A model generated the notes under the pieces. That model saw only the letters and a list, made by a program, of their open reading frames with translations, ran no database searches and was not told the origin of the DNA. From Xanthomonas chitinilytica (GTDB taxonomy: Bacteria; Pseudomonadota; Gammaproteobacteria; Xanthomonadales; Xanthomonadaceae), in the NCBI RefSeq assembly GCF_026107455.2, contig NZ_JAPCHY010000011.1, positions 124,001 through 188,000 of the forward strand: 64,000 bases of DNA. Reading direction: 5' to 3'. Below, piece after piece: positions 20,601 through 30,354 of this stretch (position 1 is the first letter of the stretch; every line of letters starts with the position of its first letter). The position numbers and the translations under genes are program-made.

Positions 20601-21794
20601 ATGGCCACCGAAGTCAAAGTTCCGGTACTGCCCGAATCCGTATCCGATGCCACCATCGCCAGCTGGCACAAGAAGGCCGGTGAGGCAGTCAAGCGCGACG
20701 AGAATCTGGTCGATCTGGAAACCGACAAGGTCGTTCTGGAAGTCCCGTCGCCGGTCGACGGCGTGCTGAAGGAAATCAAGTTCGACACCGGCAGCACCGT
20801 CACCAGCGCCCAGGTACTGGCCATCATCGAGGAAGGCGCCGTCGCCGCCGCACCGGCACCGGCCGCCGAGGAGAAGAAGGCCGATGCGCCGGCCGCGGCT
20901 GCCGCTCCGGCCGCAGCGCCGGCCCCGGCCGCCAAGTCCGGCGCCGATGCCCTGCCCCCGGGCGCCCGTTTCACCGCCATCACCGAAGGCGTGGATCCGG
21001 CCCAGGTGGAAGGCACCGGCCGCCACGGCGCGGTGACCAAGGAAGACATCGTCAACTTCGCCCGCAGCGGTGGCGCCGGCAAGGCCGGCGGCGCGCGTCC
21101 GGAAGAGCGCGTGCCGATGACCCGCATCCGCAAGCGCATCGCTGAACGCCTGATGCAGTCGAAGAACTCGACCGCGATGCTGACCACCTTCAACGAGGTC
21201 AACCTGTCCAAGGTCTCGGCCGCGCGCAAGGAGCTGCAGGAAGAGTTCCAGAAGGCCCACGGCATCAAGCTGGGCTTCATGAGCTTCTTCGTGAAGGCCG
21301 CCGCCAACGCGCTGCAGCGCTTCCCGCTGGTCAACGCCTCGATCGACGGCGACGACATCATCTACCACGGCTACAGCGACATCTCGATCGCGGTGTCGAC
21401 CGACAAGGGCCTGGTGACCCCGGTGCTGCGCAACGTCGAACGCCAGTCGTTCGCCGACATCGAGAAGGGCATCGCCGACTACGCCAAGAAGGCGCGCGAC
21501 GGCAAGCTGAGCCTGGAGGAACTGCAGGGTGGCACCTTCACCGTGACCAACGGCGGTACCTTCGGCTCGCTGCTGTCGACCCCGATCGTCAACCCGCCGC
21601 AGAGCGCCATCCTCGGCATGCACGCGATCAAGGAGCGTCCGATCGCCGAGAACGGCCAGGTCGTGGTCGCGCCGATGATGTACCTGGCGCTGTCCTACGA
21701 TCACCGCATCATCGACGGCAAGGACTCGGTGCAGTTCCTGGTCGACATCAAGAACCAGCTGGAAAACCCGGGCCGCATGCTGTTCGGCCTGTAA
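20601..21794 (+). CDS. sucB: Dihydrolipoyl succinyltransferase (E2)
   Basis: A 397-aa E2 subunit. Residues 1-78 are a single lipoyl domain with the modified Lys43 in LETDKVV. An Ala/Pro-rich linker follows at about 80-115, then a small subunit-binding domain ([20 protein letters not shown]), then the catalytic domain ending in [11 protein letters not shown], where His368 and Asp372 act. CCAGGAAA precedes the start. It follows sucA by 41 bp. Between it and lpdA is a 132-bp gap with a hairpin that may change the ratio of E2 to E3. Confidence 0.97.
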   Translation: MATEVKVPVLPESVSDATIASWHKKAGEAVKRDENLVDLETDKVVLEVPSPVDGVLKEIKFDTGSTVTSAQVLAIIEEGAVAAAPAPAAEEKKADAPAAAAAPAAAPAPAAKSGADALPPGARFTAITEGVDPAQVEGTGRHGAVTKEDIVNFARSGGAGKAGGARPEERVPMTRIRKRIAERLMQSKNSTAMLTTFNEVNLSKVSAARKELQEEFQKAHGIKLGFMSFFVKAAANALQRFPLVNASIDGDDIIYHGYSDISIAVSTDKGLVTPVLRNVERQSFADIEKGIADYAKKARDGKLSLEELQGGTFTVTNGGTFGSLLSTPIVNPPQSAILGMHAIKERPIAENGQVVVAPMMYLALSYDHRIIDGKDSVQFLVDIKNQLENPGRMLFGL

Positions 21795-23363
<1,569 letters not shown>

Positions 23364-23378
23364 GCCCCGCTGCTCGAT

Positions 23379-23412
23379 GGAACGGCCCGGTCATCCCGGG
23401 CCGTTCCGCTTT
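23379..23412 (+). terminator. Terminator after lpdA
   Basis: GGAACGGCCCGG at 23379-23390 pairs with CCGGGCCGTTCC at 23396-23407 around the loop TCATC. GCTTT follows, a weak T-rich tail. It likely ends the sucA-sucB-lpdA transcript. Confidence 0.8.
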
Positions 23413-23429
23413 ATGGCAAGGACTGTTCG

Positions 23430-23810
23430 ATGGCAATGCCCGGCGCTAAGCTGCTCGTCCTCTCGGTCCTGTTGGTCACGGCGACATCCATGGCGGCAGA
23501 CGAAACCGGCAACGGCAGCATCCATGAGCGCTGCAGGCTGCTCAAGGTCGGCATGGACTATCGCAATGCGATGGCCATCATGCAGCGCGAGCCGGACAGC
23601 ACCCTGAACGGGCATACCGCCGCCGATCCGTTCGGCGGACAACCGGCCGGCAGTTACGCGATCGACTTCTGGCAGGAACTCGCTGCCGATGGCAGGCGGC
23701 TTGTCTCGCAGATGCGCTACAGCGGCGGCGAAGTCGAAAGCTTCGAGTGCGGACGTCCCGCCGACGGCGATTCCCAAGACGGAAATTCCTCCTCTGACAA
23801 TGGCAATTGA
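23430..23810 (+). CDS. Small exported protein with a BamE-like repeat
   Basis: A 126-aa protein beginning MAMPGAKLLVLSVLLVTATS, a signal peptide cut near MAADE. After one Cys comes LLKVGMDYRNAMAIMQREPDS. This is close in pattern to LQVGQSKQQVNALLGTPS of BamE in this same window, which is the alpha-alpha of the SmpA/OmlA fold. The C-terminal part has FECGRPADG and a Ser/Asp/Asn-rich tail. It just overlaps or abuts the LOG gene, so the two may be co-expressed. Function unknown. Confidence 0.68.
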   Translation: MAMPGAKLLVLSVLLVTATSMAADETGNGSIHERCRLLKVGMDYRNAMAIMQREPDSTLNGHTAADPFGGQPAGSYAIDFWQELAADGRRLVSQMRYSGGEVESFECGRPADGDSQDGNSSSDNGN

Positions 23811-23814
23811 TTCC

Positions 23815-24408
23815 ATGCGTTCCATCTGCGTCTACTGCGGCTCCAATTCCGGCAGCAAACCCCTCTACACCGAACGCGCCATCGCCCTGGGCGACCGCAT
23901 CGCGCGCGACGGCCTGCGGCTGGTGTACGGCGGCGGCAACGTCGGCCTGATGGGCACGGTGGCCAACGCGGTGCTGGCCGCCGGCGGCGAAGTCACCGGG
24001 GTGATCCCGCAGCAGCTGGCCGACTGGGAAGTGGCCCACCGCGGCCTGACCTCGCTGGAAATCGTCGGCTCGATGCACGAGCGCAAGTCGCGCATGTTCG
24101 AACTGTCCGACGCCTTCGTCGCCCTGCCCGGCGGCTTCGGCACCATGGAGGAAATCTTCGAGATGCTGACCTGGCGCCAGCTCGGCATCGGCAACAAGCC
24201 CTGCGCCTTCCTCGACATGGACGGCTTCTACGCCCCGCTGATCGGCATGATCGATCGCATGGTGGAAGAGCGCTTCCTGCACCCGGACCAGCGCGCAGAC
24301 CTGTGGTACGGCAGCGACATCGAGCAGATGCTGGCGTGGATGCGCGATTACACGCCGGCGCAGGCGTCGAAGTGGATCGACGAAAAACGCAGCAGCGTAC
24401 TGCGCTGA
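23815..24408 (+). CDS. LOG-family (TIGR00730) nucleotide 5'-monophosphate phosphoribohydrolase
   Basis: A 197-aa protein with the LOG/Rossmann pattern: MRSICVYCGSNSG, VYGGGNVGLMG, and the catalytic PGGFGTMEEIFE. Members release a base from nucleoside monophosphates, including cytokinin precursors in LOG proteins. ATG 23815 fits the family's usual start, although ATG 23800, inside the upstream gene, is also in frame; neither has a clear ribosome site. The final codons (WIDEKRSSVLR) are part of the first unit of the 105-bp tandem array that follows; later units keep the same amino-acid sequence with synonymous changes. Confidence 0.92.
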   Translation: MRSICVYCGSNSGSKPLYTERAIALGDRIARDGLRLVYGGGNVGLMGTVANAVLAAGGEVTGVIPQQLADWEVAHRGLTSLEIVGSMHERKSRMFELSDAFVALPGGFGTMEEIFEMLTWRQLGIGNKPCAFLDMDGFYAPLIGMIDRMVEERFLHPDQRADLWYGSDIEQMLAWMRDYTPAQASKWIDEKRSSVLR

Positions 24409-25108
24409 CACCAGCGGTAAGATCCCGGCGCATGGCGACGCGCTCATCACCGCTGGCGCCCTGATTCCACTGCGGCGCGGATCGACGAGAAGCGCAGCAG
24501 CGTACTGCGCTGATTCCAGCGGCAAGATCCCGGCGCGTAGCGACGCGTTCATCACCGCTGGCGCCCTGATTCCACTGCGGCGCGGATCGACGAGAAGCGC
24601 AGCAGCGTGCTGCGCTGACACCCGCGGTAAGATCCCGGCGCGTGGCGACGCGTCCCTCATCGCTGGCGTCCTGATTCCGCTGCGGCGCGGATCGACGAGA
24701 AGCGCAGCAGCGTACTGCGCTGACACCAGCGGTAAGATCCCGGCGCGTGGCGACGCGCTCATCACCGCTGGCGCCCTGGTTCCACTGCGGCGCGGATCGA
24801 CGAAAAACGCAGCAGCGTGCTGCGCTGACACCAGCGGTAAGATCCCGGCGCGTGGCGACGCGTTCCTCATCGCTGGCGCCCTGGTTCCGCTGCGGCGCGG
24901 ATCGACGAGAAGCGCAGCAGCGTGCTGCGCTGACACCAGCGGCAAGATCCCGGCGCGTGGCGACGCGTTCCTCATCGCCGGCGCCCTGGTTCCACTGCGG
25001 CGCGGATCGATGGGAAGCGCCGCAGCGTATTGCACGGATACCCGCGACTTGACTCCGGAATGGAGACGTTTCCCGTTCGATCGGCCATGAGCAGTCATCC
25101 GGCGGCTG
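24374..25108. repeat. 105-bp tandem array, seven units, starting inside the LOG gene
   Basis: The marker GGATCGACGA recurs at 24374, 24479, 24584, 24689, 24794 and 24899, with a decayed copy (GGATCGATGG) at 25004, every step exactly 105 bp. Unit 1 starts in the last codons of the LOG gene. Units 2-6 still read ATC GAC GAR AAR CGC AGC AGC GTR CTG CGC TGA, so differences there are synonymous and the stop codon is kept. The rest of each unit carries CAGCGG...CCGCTG and GCGCAG...CTGCGC complementary arms. It fills the gap to the convergent c-di-GMP gene. A 35-codon period makes long open frames on both strands; I do not read these as genes. Confidence 0.95.
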
Positions 25109-25140
25109 AAAAGCACTTCAGCCGCTGGAAAGCGGATGCT

Positions 25141-28023
25141 TCAGGCGATTTCCTGCAGCTGCATCGGTGCCGGGCGGCCGAGCAGGTAACCCTGGCCGTA
25201 ATCGCAGCCCAGCTCCATCAGCGTCTGCTGCTGCTGCACGGTCTCGATGCCCTCGCCCACGGTTTCGATGCCCAGGGTGTTGGCCAGCGACAGCACCCCG
25301 CGCACCAGCGTCAGCGTGCTCTGGCCCTGTTCCTCGTGCAGCCCGGCGACGAAGCTCTGGTCGATCTTCAGGGTCGAGATCGGGAAGCGGTGCAGGTACG
25401 AAAGCGCCGAGAAACCGGTGCCGAAATCGTCCAGCTGGATCTGGATGCCGCGCTCGCGCAGCGCCTGCAGGATCTGCAGCGTGCGCGGGCCATCGTCCAC
25501 CAGCGCCATCTCGGTGATCTCCACCCGCAACCGGTACGGATCGGCGTTGGCCGCCTCGATCAGGCCGAACAGGCGCGGGATGAAATCCGGCGAGCGGAAA
25601 TGCCGCGGCGACACGTTGACCGACACGTAGCCACGGCCGCCGCGTGCCAGCCGGTTGATCACCTGTTCGTACAGCAGCCAGTCCACCTGTTCGATCAGCC
25701 CGCTCTCCTCGCCCAGCTCCAGGAACACGCCGGGCAGCAGCAACCCACGGGTTTCGTGCTGCCAGCGCAACAACGCCTCGTAGCCGACCACTTCGCCGTC
25801 GCGCAGGCGCACGATGGGCTGGTAGAACGGCAGGAAATCGCGGTTGTTGATCGCCCGGCGCAGATCCGCTTCCAGGTCCAGGCTGCGCAGCGCCGCCTCG
25901 CGCATCGCCTCGTCGAACAGCACGCAGCGGTTCTGGCCCTTCGCCTTGGCGCGATACATGGCCGCGTCCGAGTCGCGCAGCAGTTCCTCGCCGTTGCGAT
26001 AGCGCGGATGCCACAGGGCGATGCCGACGCTGCCGGAAGGAAACAGCTCGCGGCCGGCCACCAGCATCGGTTCCTCCAGCGCCAGCAGCAGCCGCTGGCC
26101 CAGTTCCAGCACCGGACCGGAGTCGGCGCCGCAATTGACCAGGATCGCGAATTCGTCGCCGCCCAGCCGCGCCACCACGTCGTCGCTGCGCACCATCGAG
26201 ACGATGCGCTTGGCCACCTCGACCAGCATCTTGTCGCCGGCGGCGTGGCCGATGCTGTCGTTGACCAGCTTGAACCGGTCCAGGTCCAGGAACAGCACCG
26301 CGAACGGCATGCCATCGCCGTAGCGGGCACGCTGGATGGCGTCTTCCAGGCGATCGAGCAGGTGCAGGCGGTTGGGCAGCCCGGTCAACACGTCGTGCAT
26401 GGCCTGGTGGGTCAGCCGCTGCTCGGCGCGCAGCCGCTCGCCGATCTGCGCCAGCAGCTTCTGGTTGACCTCGCCCAGCTCGCGGGTGCGTTCCTCCACC
26501 CGCCGCTCCAGCTGCGCATGCGCATGGCGCAGGCGTTCCTGGTCGCGCTGGCGGGCCAGGCCGTTGCCGATGTTGTGGGCGACGAACGCCAGCAGGCGCT
26601 GGTCGTGGCGGGTGAAGCTCACGTCCCGGGAATAGCTCTGCACCACGATGACGCCCACCGCTTCGTCGTCGCGGAACAACGGGACCCCCAGCCAGCAGTG
26701 CGACTTGGTGCCGAACTCCTGCACTTCGCCGGCCAGGTGCAGTTCGTCGATGTCCTTGCGCGACACCAGCACCGCGCGACGTTGGCGCAACGTGTATTCG
26801 GTCAGGCCGCCGCTGAAGGGACGCGATTGGCGGGCGCCGTGCTCGTCCACCGAGTACACGAACTCCAGGCCGGTCCCGACATCGTTGATGAGCGCGATGT
26901 AGAAGTTGCGCGCGTCCAGCAGCTTGCCCACCACACCATGCACTTCGGCGTAGAAGCGATCCAGGGTCTCGCAGCTCATCGCCAGCTCGGAGATGTTGAA
27001 CAGCGCCAGCTGCAGCGTTTCCGCGCGCCGGCGCTCGGCGATCTCCTCCTGCAGGTTGCGGTTGGCGCGCTGCAGCTCCAGGGTGCGCTCCTGTACCCGC
27101 TGTTCCAGCTGCACCTGCGCCTGGCGCCGGTCCATCGCGGTCAGGATGTGCTTGGCGACGAAGTCCAGCAGTGCGCGGTCCTCTTCGCTGTAATGCACGC
27201 CGCTCTCGTAGCTCTGCACCACGATGGCGCCGCAGACCCGGCCCTCGCGCCGCATCGGCACGCCCAGCCAATGGGAACTCTCCGGCCCCTGCAATGCGTC
27301 GTGGTCGTCGCCCATGTGCTGCAGCAGCTCGCGCGACGGGCCGCTGAGCGGCTGGCCGTGCCGCAGCAGCGCGAAGGTCAGGCTGCTGGGCATCTCGTGT
27401 TCGTGGTAGCTGCGCGCCGGATCGGGCGCGAACTGGTCCTGGTTGTCGGCGAAGTAGAGGAAACGCAGGCTGTTGCGCGCATCGTCGTACTCGACGATGA
27501 AACAGTTCTCGGCATACATCAGCGAACCGAGCACGCGGTGGAACTGGCACAGCATCTCCGCCATTTCCAGGTCGGCGCCGGCCAGGTCGGCGATCTCGTA
27601 CAGGGCTTCCTGCAGCAGCTTGGCGCGTTCCAGCTGTTCGATGTGCAGGCGCTGGCGGGCGGCATCCAGCGCGGCGTTGCCCAGCGCCATCGCCATGCCC
27701 AGCCAGGCACGGCGCTGCGCCGGTTCCAGCGCGGTGGCCGCCTGGGCCACCACCGCCATGCGGGCGCCGCCCTTGCCGGGGGTCCAGGTGTGGCGCAGCT
27801 GGCCGTCGGCATAGCCGGTGCCGTTCTCCTGCAACGCCCGCTCGGCATGGTCGCGCAGGGAACCGGCGTCTTCCGGATGCGCACTGCTGCCGTTGCCCAG
27901 CAGTTCGTCCTCCCACGCCACCGCCACCGATGCACCGGCAGGCAGCAGCCCGTGCAGGGTTGCCACCACCTTTTCCGTCGGAAAGGCGTTGGCCGTGTTG
28001 GACGCGGACTGGCTGGACGACAT
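25141..28023 (-). CDS. GAF-GAF-GGDEF-EAL cyclic-di-GMP signalling protein
   Basis: A 960-aa cytoplasmic protein without membrane segments. AGGAA eight bases before ATG 28023 sets the start. In order: an N-terminal region (1-135); GAF domain 1 (about 140-297); a coiled coil (300-335); GAF domain 2 (about 337-490); a second coiled coil (490-535); GGDEF (540-700, motif GGDEF at 621-625); EAL (720-955, motif EAL at 749-751). DDFGTGFSALSYL and VGEGIET of the EAL site are intact, so it could both make and break c-di-GMP. The GAF domains presumably sense a small ligand or redox state. It is divergent from the ECF sigma gene, 164 bp away. Confidence 0.93.
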   Translation of the reverse strand: MSSSQSASNTANAFPTEKVVATLHGLLPAGASVAVAWEDELLGNGSSAHPEDAGSLRDHAERALQENGTGYADGQLRHTWTPGKGGARMAVVAQAATALEPAQRRAWLGMAMALGNAALDAARQRLHIEQLERAKLLQEALYEIADLAGADLEMAEMLCQFHRVLGSLMYAENCFIVEYDDARNSLRFLYFADNQDQFAPDPARSYHEHEMPSSLTFALLRHGQPLSGPSRELLQHMGDDHDALQGPESSHWLGVPMRREGRVCGAIVVQSYESGVHYSEEDRALLDFVAKHILTAMDRRQAQVQLEQRVQERTLELQRANRNLQEEIAERRRAETLQLALFNISELAMSCETLDRFYAEVHGVVGKLLDARNFYIALINDVGTGLEFVYSVDEHGARQSRPFSGGLTEYTLRQRRAVLVSRKDIDELHLAGEVQEFGTKSHCWLGVPLFRDDEAVGVIVVQSYSRDVSFTRHDQRLLAFVAHNIGNGLARQRDQERLRHAHAQLERRVEERTRELGEVNQKLLAQIGERLRAEQRLTHQAMHDVLTGLPNRLHLLDRLEDAIQRARYGDGMPFAVLFLDLDRFKLVNDSIGHAAGDKMLVEVAKRIVSMVRSDDVVARLGGDEFAILVNCGADSGPVLELGQRLLLALEEPMLVAGRELFPSGSVGIALWHPRYRNGEELLRDSDAAMYRAKAKGQNRCVLFDEAMREAALRSLDLEADLRRAINNRDFLPFYQPIVRLRDGEVVGYEALLRWQHETRGLLLPGVFLELGEESGLIEQVDWLLYEQVINRLARGGRGYVSVNVSPRHFRSPDFIPRLFGLIEAANADPYRLRVEITEMALVDDGPRTLQILQALRERGIQIQLDDFGTGFSALSYLHRFPISTLKIDQSFVAGLHEEQGQSTLTLVRGVLSLANTLGIETVGEGIETVQQQQTLMELGCDYGQGYLLGRPAPMQLQEIA

Positions 28024-28187
28024 GCGTTGGATTCCTGCTGGCACCGGTGGCCCGGCGCCTCCCCTGTACCCAGCATAACGCCGCCGCGCCCGGCCGCGCA
28101 GCACCTGTCGGCATGCTGCCCGCCGCTCCCGCTTGCGCGGATCGCGGAGAACTAGGCACGGCAGCGGCCAGCGCTTACGCTCGCGGG

Positions 28188-28742
28188 GTGGATACCGCTG
28201 CCCAGCCCACCGACGAATCCCTGATGCAGGCCTATGCGGGCGGCGACCTGGACGCGTTCGGAGTGCTGTACGCGCGCCATCGCAGCCGCCTGTACCACTT
28301 CCTGCTGGGGCAGCTGCGCGACCCATCGCTGGCCGAGGAGCTGTTCCAGGACGTATGGCAGCGGCTGGTCCATGCCCGCGCCGGCTGGCAACCGGAGGCG
28401 GCCTTCACCACCTGGCTGTTCCGCATCGCCCACAATCGGCTCAACGACCACTGGCGCGCCGCCCGTCATCGGCCGCCCGCGCCGATCGACGCCGAAGAAC
28501 GCACTGCGCGCCTGGCCGATGCCTGCACCCCGGAGCTGGCGCTGTCCGAGCTGTCGCAACGGCGGCAACTGCAGCGCGCCCTGCGCGAACTGCCGCCCGA
28601 ACAGCAGCAGGTGGTGCTGCTGCGGCTGGAGCAGGAACTGAGCCTGGAGGAAATCGGCCAGATCACCGGCGTGGGCCGGGAAACCGTCAAGTCGCGGCTG
28701 CGCTATGCGATGGACAAGCTGCGCGCGAGGTTGAGCGAATGA
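28188..28742 (+). CDS. ECF-type RNA polymerase sigma factor
   Basis: A 184-aa sigma-70 family protein. Region 2 is ALMQAYAGG-like (here SLMQAYAGGDLDAFGVLYARH) with LAEELFQDVWQRL and FTTWLFRIAHNRLNDHWR. Region 4 is ALRELPPEQQQVVLLR with a helix-turn-helix SLEEIGQITGVGRETVKSRLR. The start is taken as GTG 28188; ATG 28224 would cut into region 2. The stop overlaps the next gene as ATGA, the usual layout of a sigma/anti-sigma pair. Target promoters are unknown. Confidence 0.9.
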   Translation: MDTAAQPTDESLMQAYAGGDLDAFGVLYARHRSRLYHFLLGQLRDPSLAEELFQDVWQRLVHARAGWQPEAAFTTWLFRIAHNRLNDHWRAARHRPPAPIDAEERTARLADACTPELALSELSQRRQLQRALRELPPEQQQVVLLRLEQELSLEEIGQITGVGRETVKSRLRYAMDKLRARLSE

Positions 28743-29701
28743 ACACACCCGATCCCCTGACCGCCGAAGAACGCGAGCTGGCCCGGCTGCTGGGCTCGCC
28801 ATCGCCCGGCGACGGTCCCTCGCCGCAGGTGGACGCCGCGGTGCTGGCCATGGCGCGCGCCGAACTGCAATCGACCGCAGGCCGGAACGATAGCCTGCAG
28901 GCCGATCCGCCACCGGCGGTCGCCGCCGTTCCGGCGACCGCGCTCTCCCGGACCCGCGCGCATCGCCGCCGGCAGCGCCCCATGGCACTGATGGGGCTGG
29001 CGGCATCGCTAGTGATTGCGGTCGGCATCGCCTGGCAGCTCCGCCCGTTGCCGCCCGCTCCCATGCAGGAGACGGACCTGCCGGCTCCCGCCGCTGCGCC
29101 GGCGGCGGCCGAAGCATCGTCCGATGCCGCATCCGAAGCGCCCGCCTCCGCTTTCAGCCAGGAGGCGGAAAAGATCGATCCTCCCTCCATCCAAGCTGCT
29201 CCCGCGGCCGCGGCCGCGGCACCTGCCCCGGCCGCCGCCCGCGCGCGCCCTGCTCCGCCTTCCCCGGAACCGGCCATCGTCGAACCGGTCCCATCGCCGC
29301 CAGTTGCCGAGCGCATCGTCGTTCCCACAGCGCCTCCCGCGCCGCCGGCCCCACCGGCAGCGGCGCCCGCCGCACTCGAGGACCGCGTCGTCCCCACTGC
29401 CGGCGCCCTCGCCGCCCGGGAACGTGCCCCGTCGCAGCAACAGCGCAAATCCGAGGCGGCACCGCCACCGCCCCGGCGCACCGCGGCACCGGTAGCCGCG
29501 TTCCCGGCATCGGCGGAGCCGGCCGACGCGGCGGGCATCGAGCACGACGCCGCGCTGCCGCGGCGGCAATGGCTGCAACGCATCCGCGAGCGCCGCGACG
29601 GCGGCGACCTGGAAGGCGCCCGCGCCAGCCTGCGCCGGTTCGCTGACGACCACCCGCACGCCCGCATCCCGCGCGACCTGCGTCCGCTGCTCGAGGAATG
29701 A
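28739..29701 (+). CDS. Putative anti-sigma factor, single-pass membrane protein with Pro/Ala-rich region
   Basis: A 320-aa protein coupled to the sigma gene by ATGA. Residues 1-75 are cytoplasmic and acidic-helical (LTAEERELARLLG). One membrane helix follows at about 80-100 (MALMGLAASLVIAVGIAWQL). Then comes a very low-complexity Pro/Ala-rich region of about 170 residues, and a small basic helical C-terminal part (WLQRIRERRDGGDLEGARASL). Topology and gene position suggest an anti-sigma factor with a wall-spanning periplasmic arm. No known anti-sigma domain such as ZAS with HxxxCxxC is visible. Confidence 0.65.
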   Translation: MNTPDPLTAEERELARLLGSPSPGDGPSPQVDAAVLAMARAELQSTAGRNDSLQADPPPAVAAVPATALSRTRAHRRRQRPMALMGLAASLVIAVGIAWQLRPLPPAPMQETDLPAPAAAPAAAEASSDAASEAPASAFSQEAEKIDPPSIQAAPAAAAAAPAPAAARARPAPPSPEPAIVEPVPSPPVAERIVVPTAPPAPPAPPAAAPAALEDRVVPTAGALAARERAPSQQQRKSEAAPPPPRRTAAPVAAFPASAEPADAAGIEHDAALPRRQWLQRIRERRDGGDLEGARASLRRFADDHPHARIPRDLRPLLEE

Positions 29702-29748
29702 GGGTGCACCTTGCGGCCCGGCGGACAGCCGCGGAGGCAATCACTAGA

Positions 29749-30354
29749 ATGGTCCGGATGCTCGATACGCTCGCCGCAACCGTCAGCCATTCGCTGGAAA
29801 TCCGCCACAGCCGCTTCATCGCCCATGCCGCGCCGATCGCCGACGCGGCGGCGGCGCTGGGCTTCGTGCAGCAGGTGTCGGTGGCCGACGCCACCCACAA
29901 CTGCTGGGCCTACCGGCATGGCAACGATTACCGCTCCAGCGACGACGGCGAACCCGCCGGCACCGCCGGGCGGCCGATCCTGGCCGCCATCGACGGCCAG
30001 GGCTTCGACCGCATCGTGGTGGTGGTGACGCGCTGGTTCGGCGGCATCAAGCTGGGTGCCGGCGGGCTGGTGCGCGCCTATGGCGGCACCGCCGCCGAAT
30101 GCCTGCGGCTGGCGCCGCGGCAGCCGCTGGTGGCACTGGCGGCGCTGACCCTGCGCTGCGGCTTCGAGGACATCGGCGCGCTCCATGCCGCGCTGGCCGC
30201 GCACATGGCCGAGAAACGGCAGGAAACCTTCCATCCCGACGGCCTGCAGCTGGACATCCGGCTGCCCGCCAGCGAAACGGAGGCACTGACCCGGCGGCTT
30301 CGCGACGCCACCCGCGACCGCATCCGCATCACGGAATCCGACACCCATGAATGA
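29749..30354 (+). CDS. yigZ: YigZ/IMPACT family protein
   Basis: A 201-aa protein with the UPF0029/IMPACT pattern: IRHSRFIAHAAPI, HNCWAYRHGN, SSDDGEPAGTAGRPIL, and VVVVTRWFGGIKLGAGGLVRAY. A short ferredoxin-like domain follows. GGAGG at 29733-29737 favours ATG 29749 over ATG 29758. The biochemical role of YigZ proteins is not settled. It overlaps the following exporter gene by eight bases. Confidence 0.92.
   Translation: MVRMLDTLAATVSHSLEIRHSRFIAHAAPIADAAAALGFVQQVSVADATHNCWAYRHGNDYRSSDDGEPAGTAGRPILAAIDGQGFDRIVVVVTRWFGGIKLGAGGLVRAYGGTAAECLRLAPRQPLVALAALTLRCGFEDIGALHAALAAHMAEKRQETFHPDGLQLDIRLPASETEALTRRLRDATRDRIRITESDTHE

Noticed and set aside
24374..25108. CRISPR array
   Set aside because: Units are joined without unique spacers, 105 bp is far too long for a repeat, and no cas gene is nearby.
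23578..25116. A 512-codon minus-strand frame with seven 35-residue repeats, looking like a repeat protein
   Set aside because: The 105-bp DNA period is a multiple of three, so any frame without a stop stays open. The other end of the frame is opposite the LOG gene, and no ribosome site is present.
25030..28155. A 1041-codon plus-strand frame opposite the GGDEF-EAL gene
   Set aside because: The minus-strand product has clear domains and a ribosome site; the plus-strand frame has neither.
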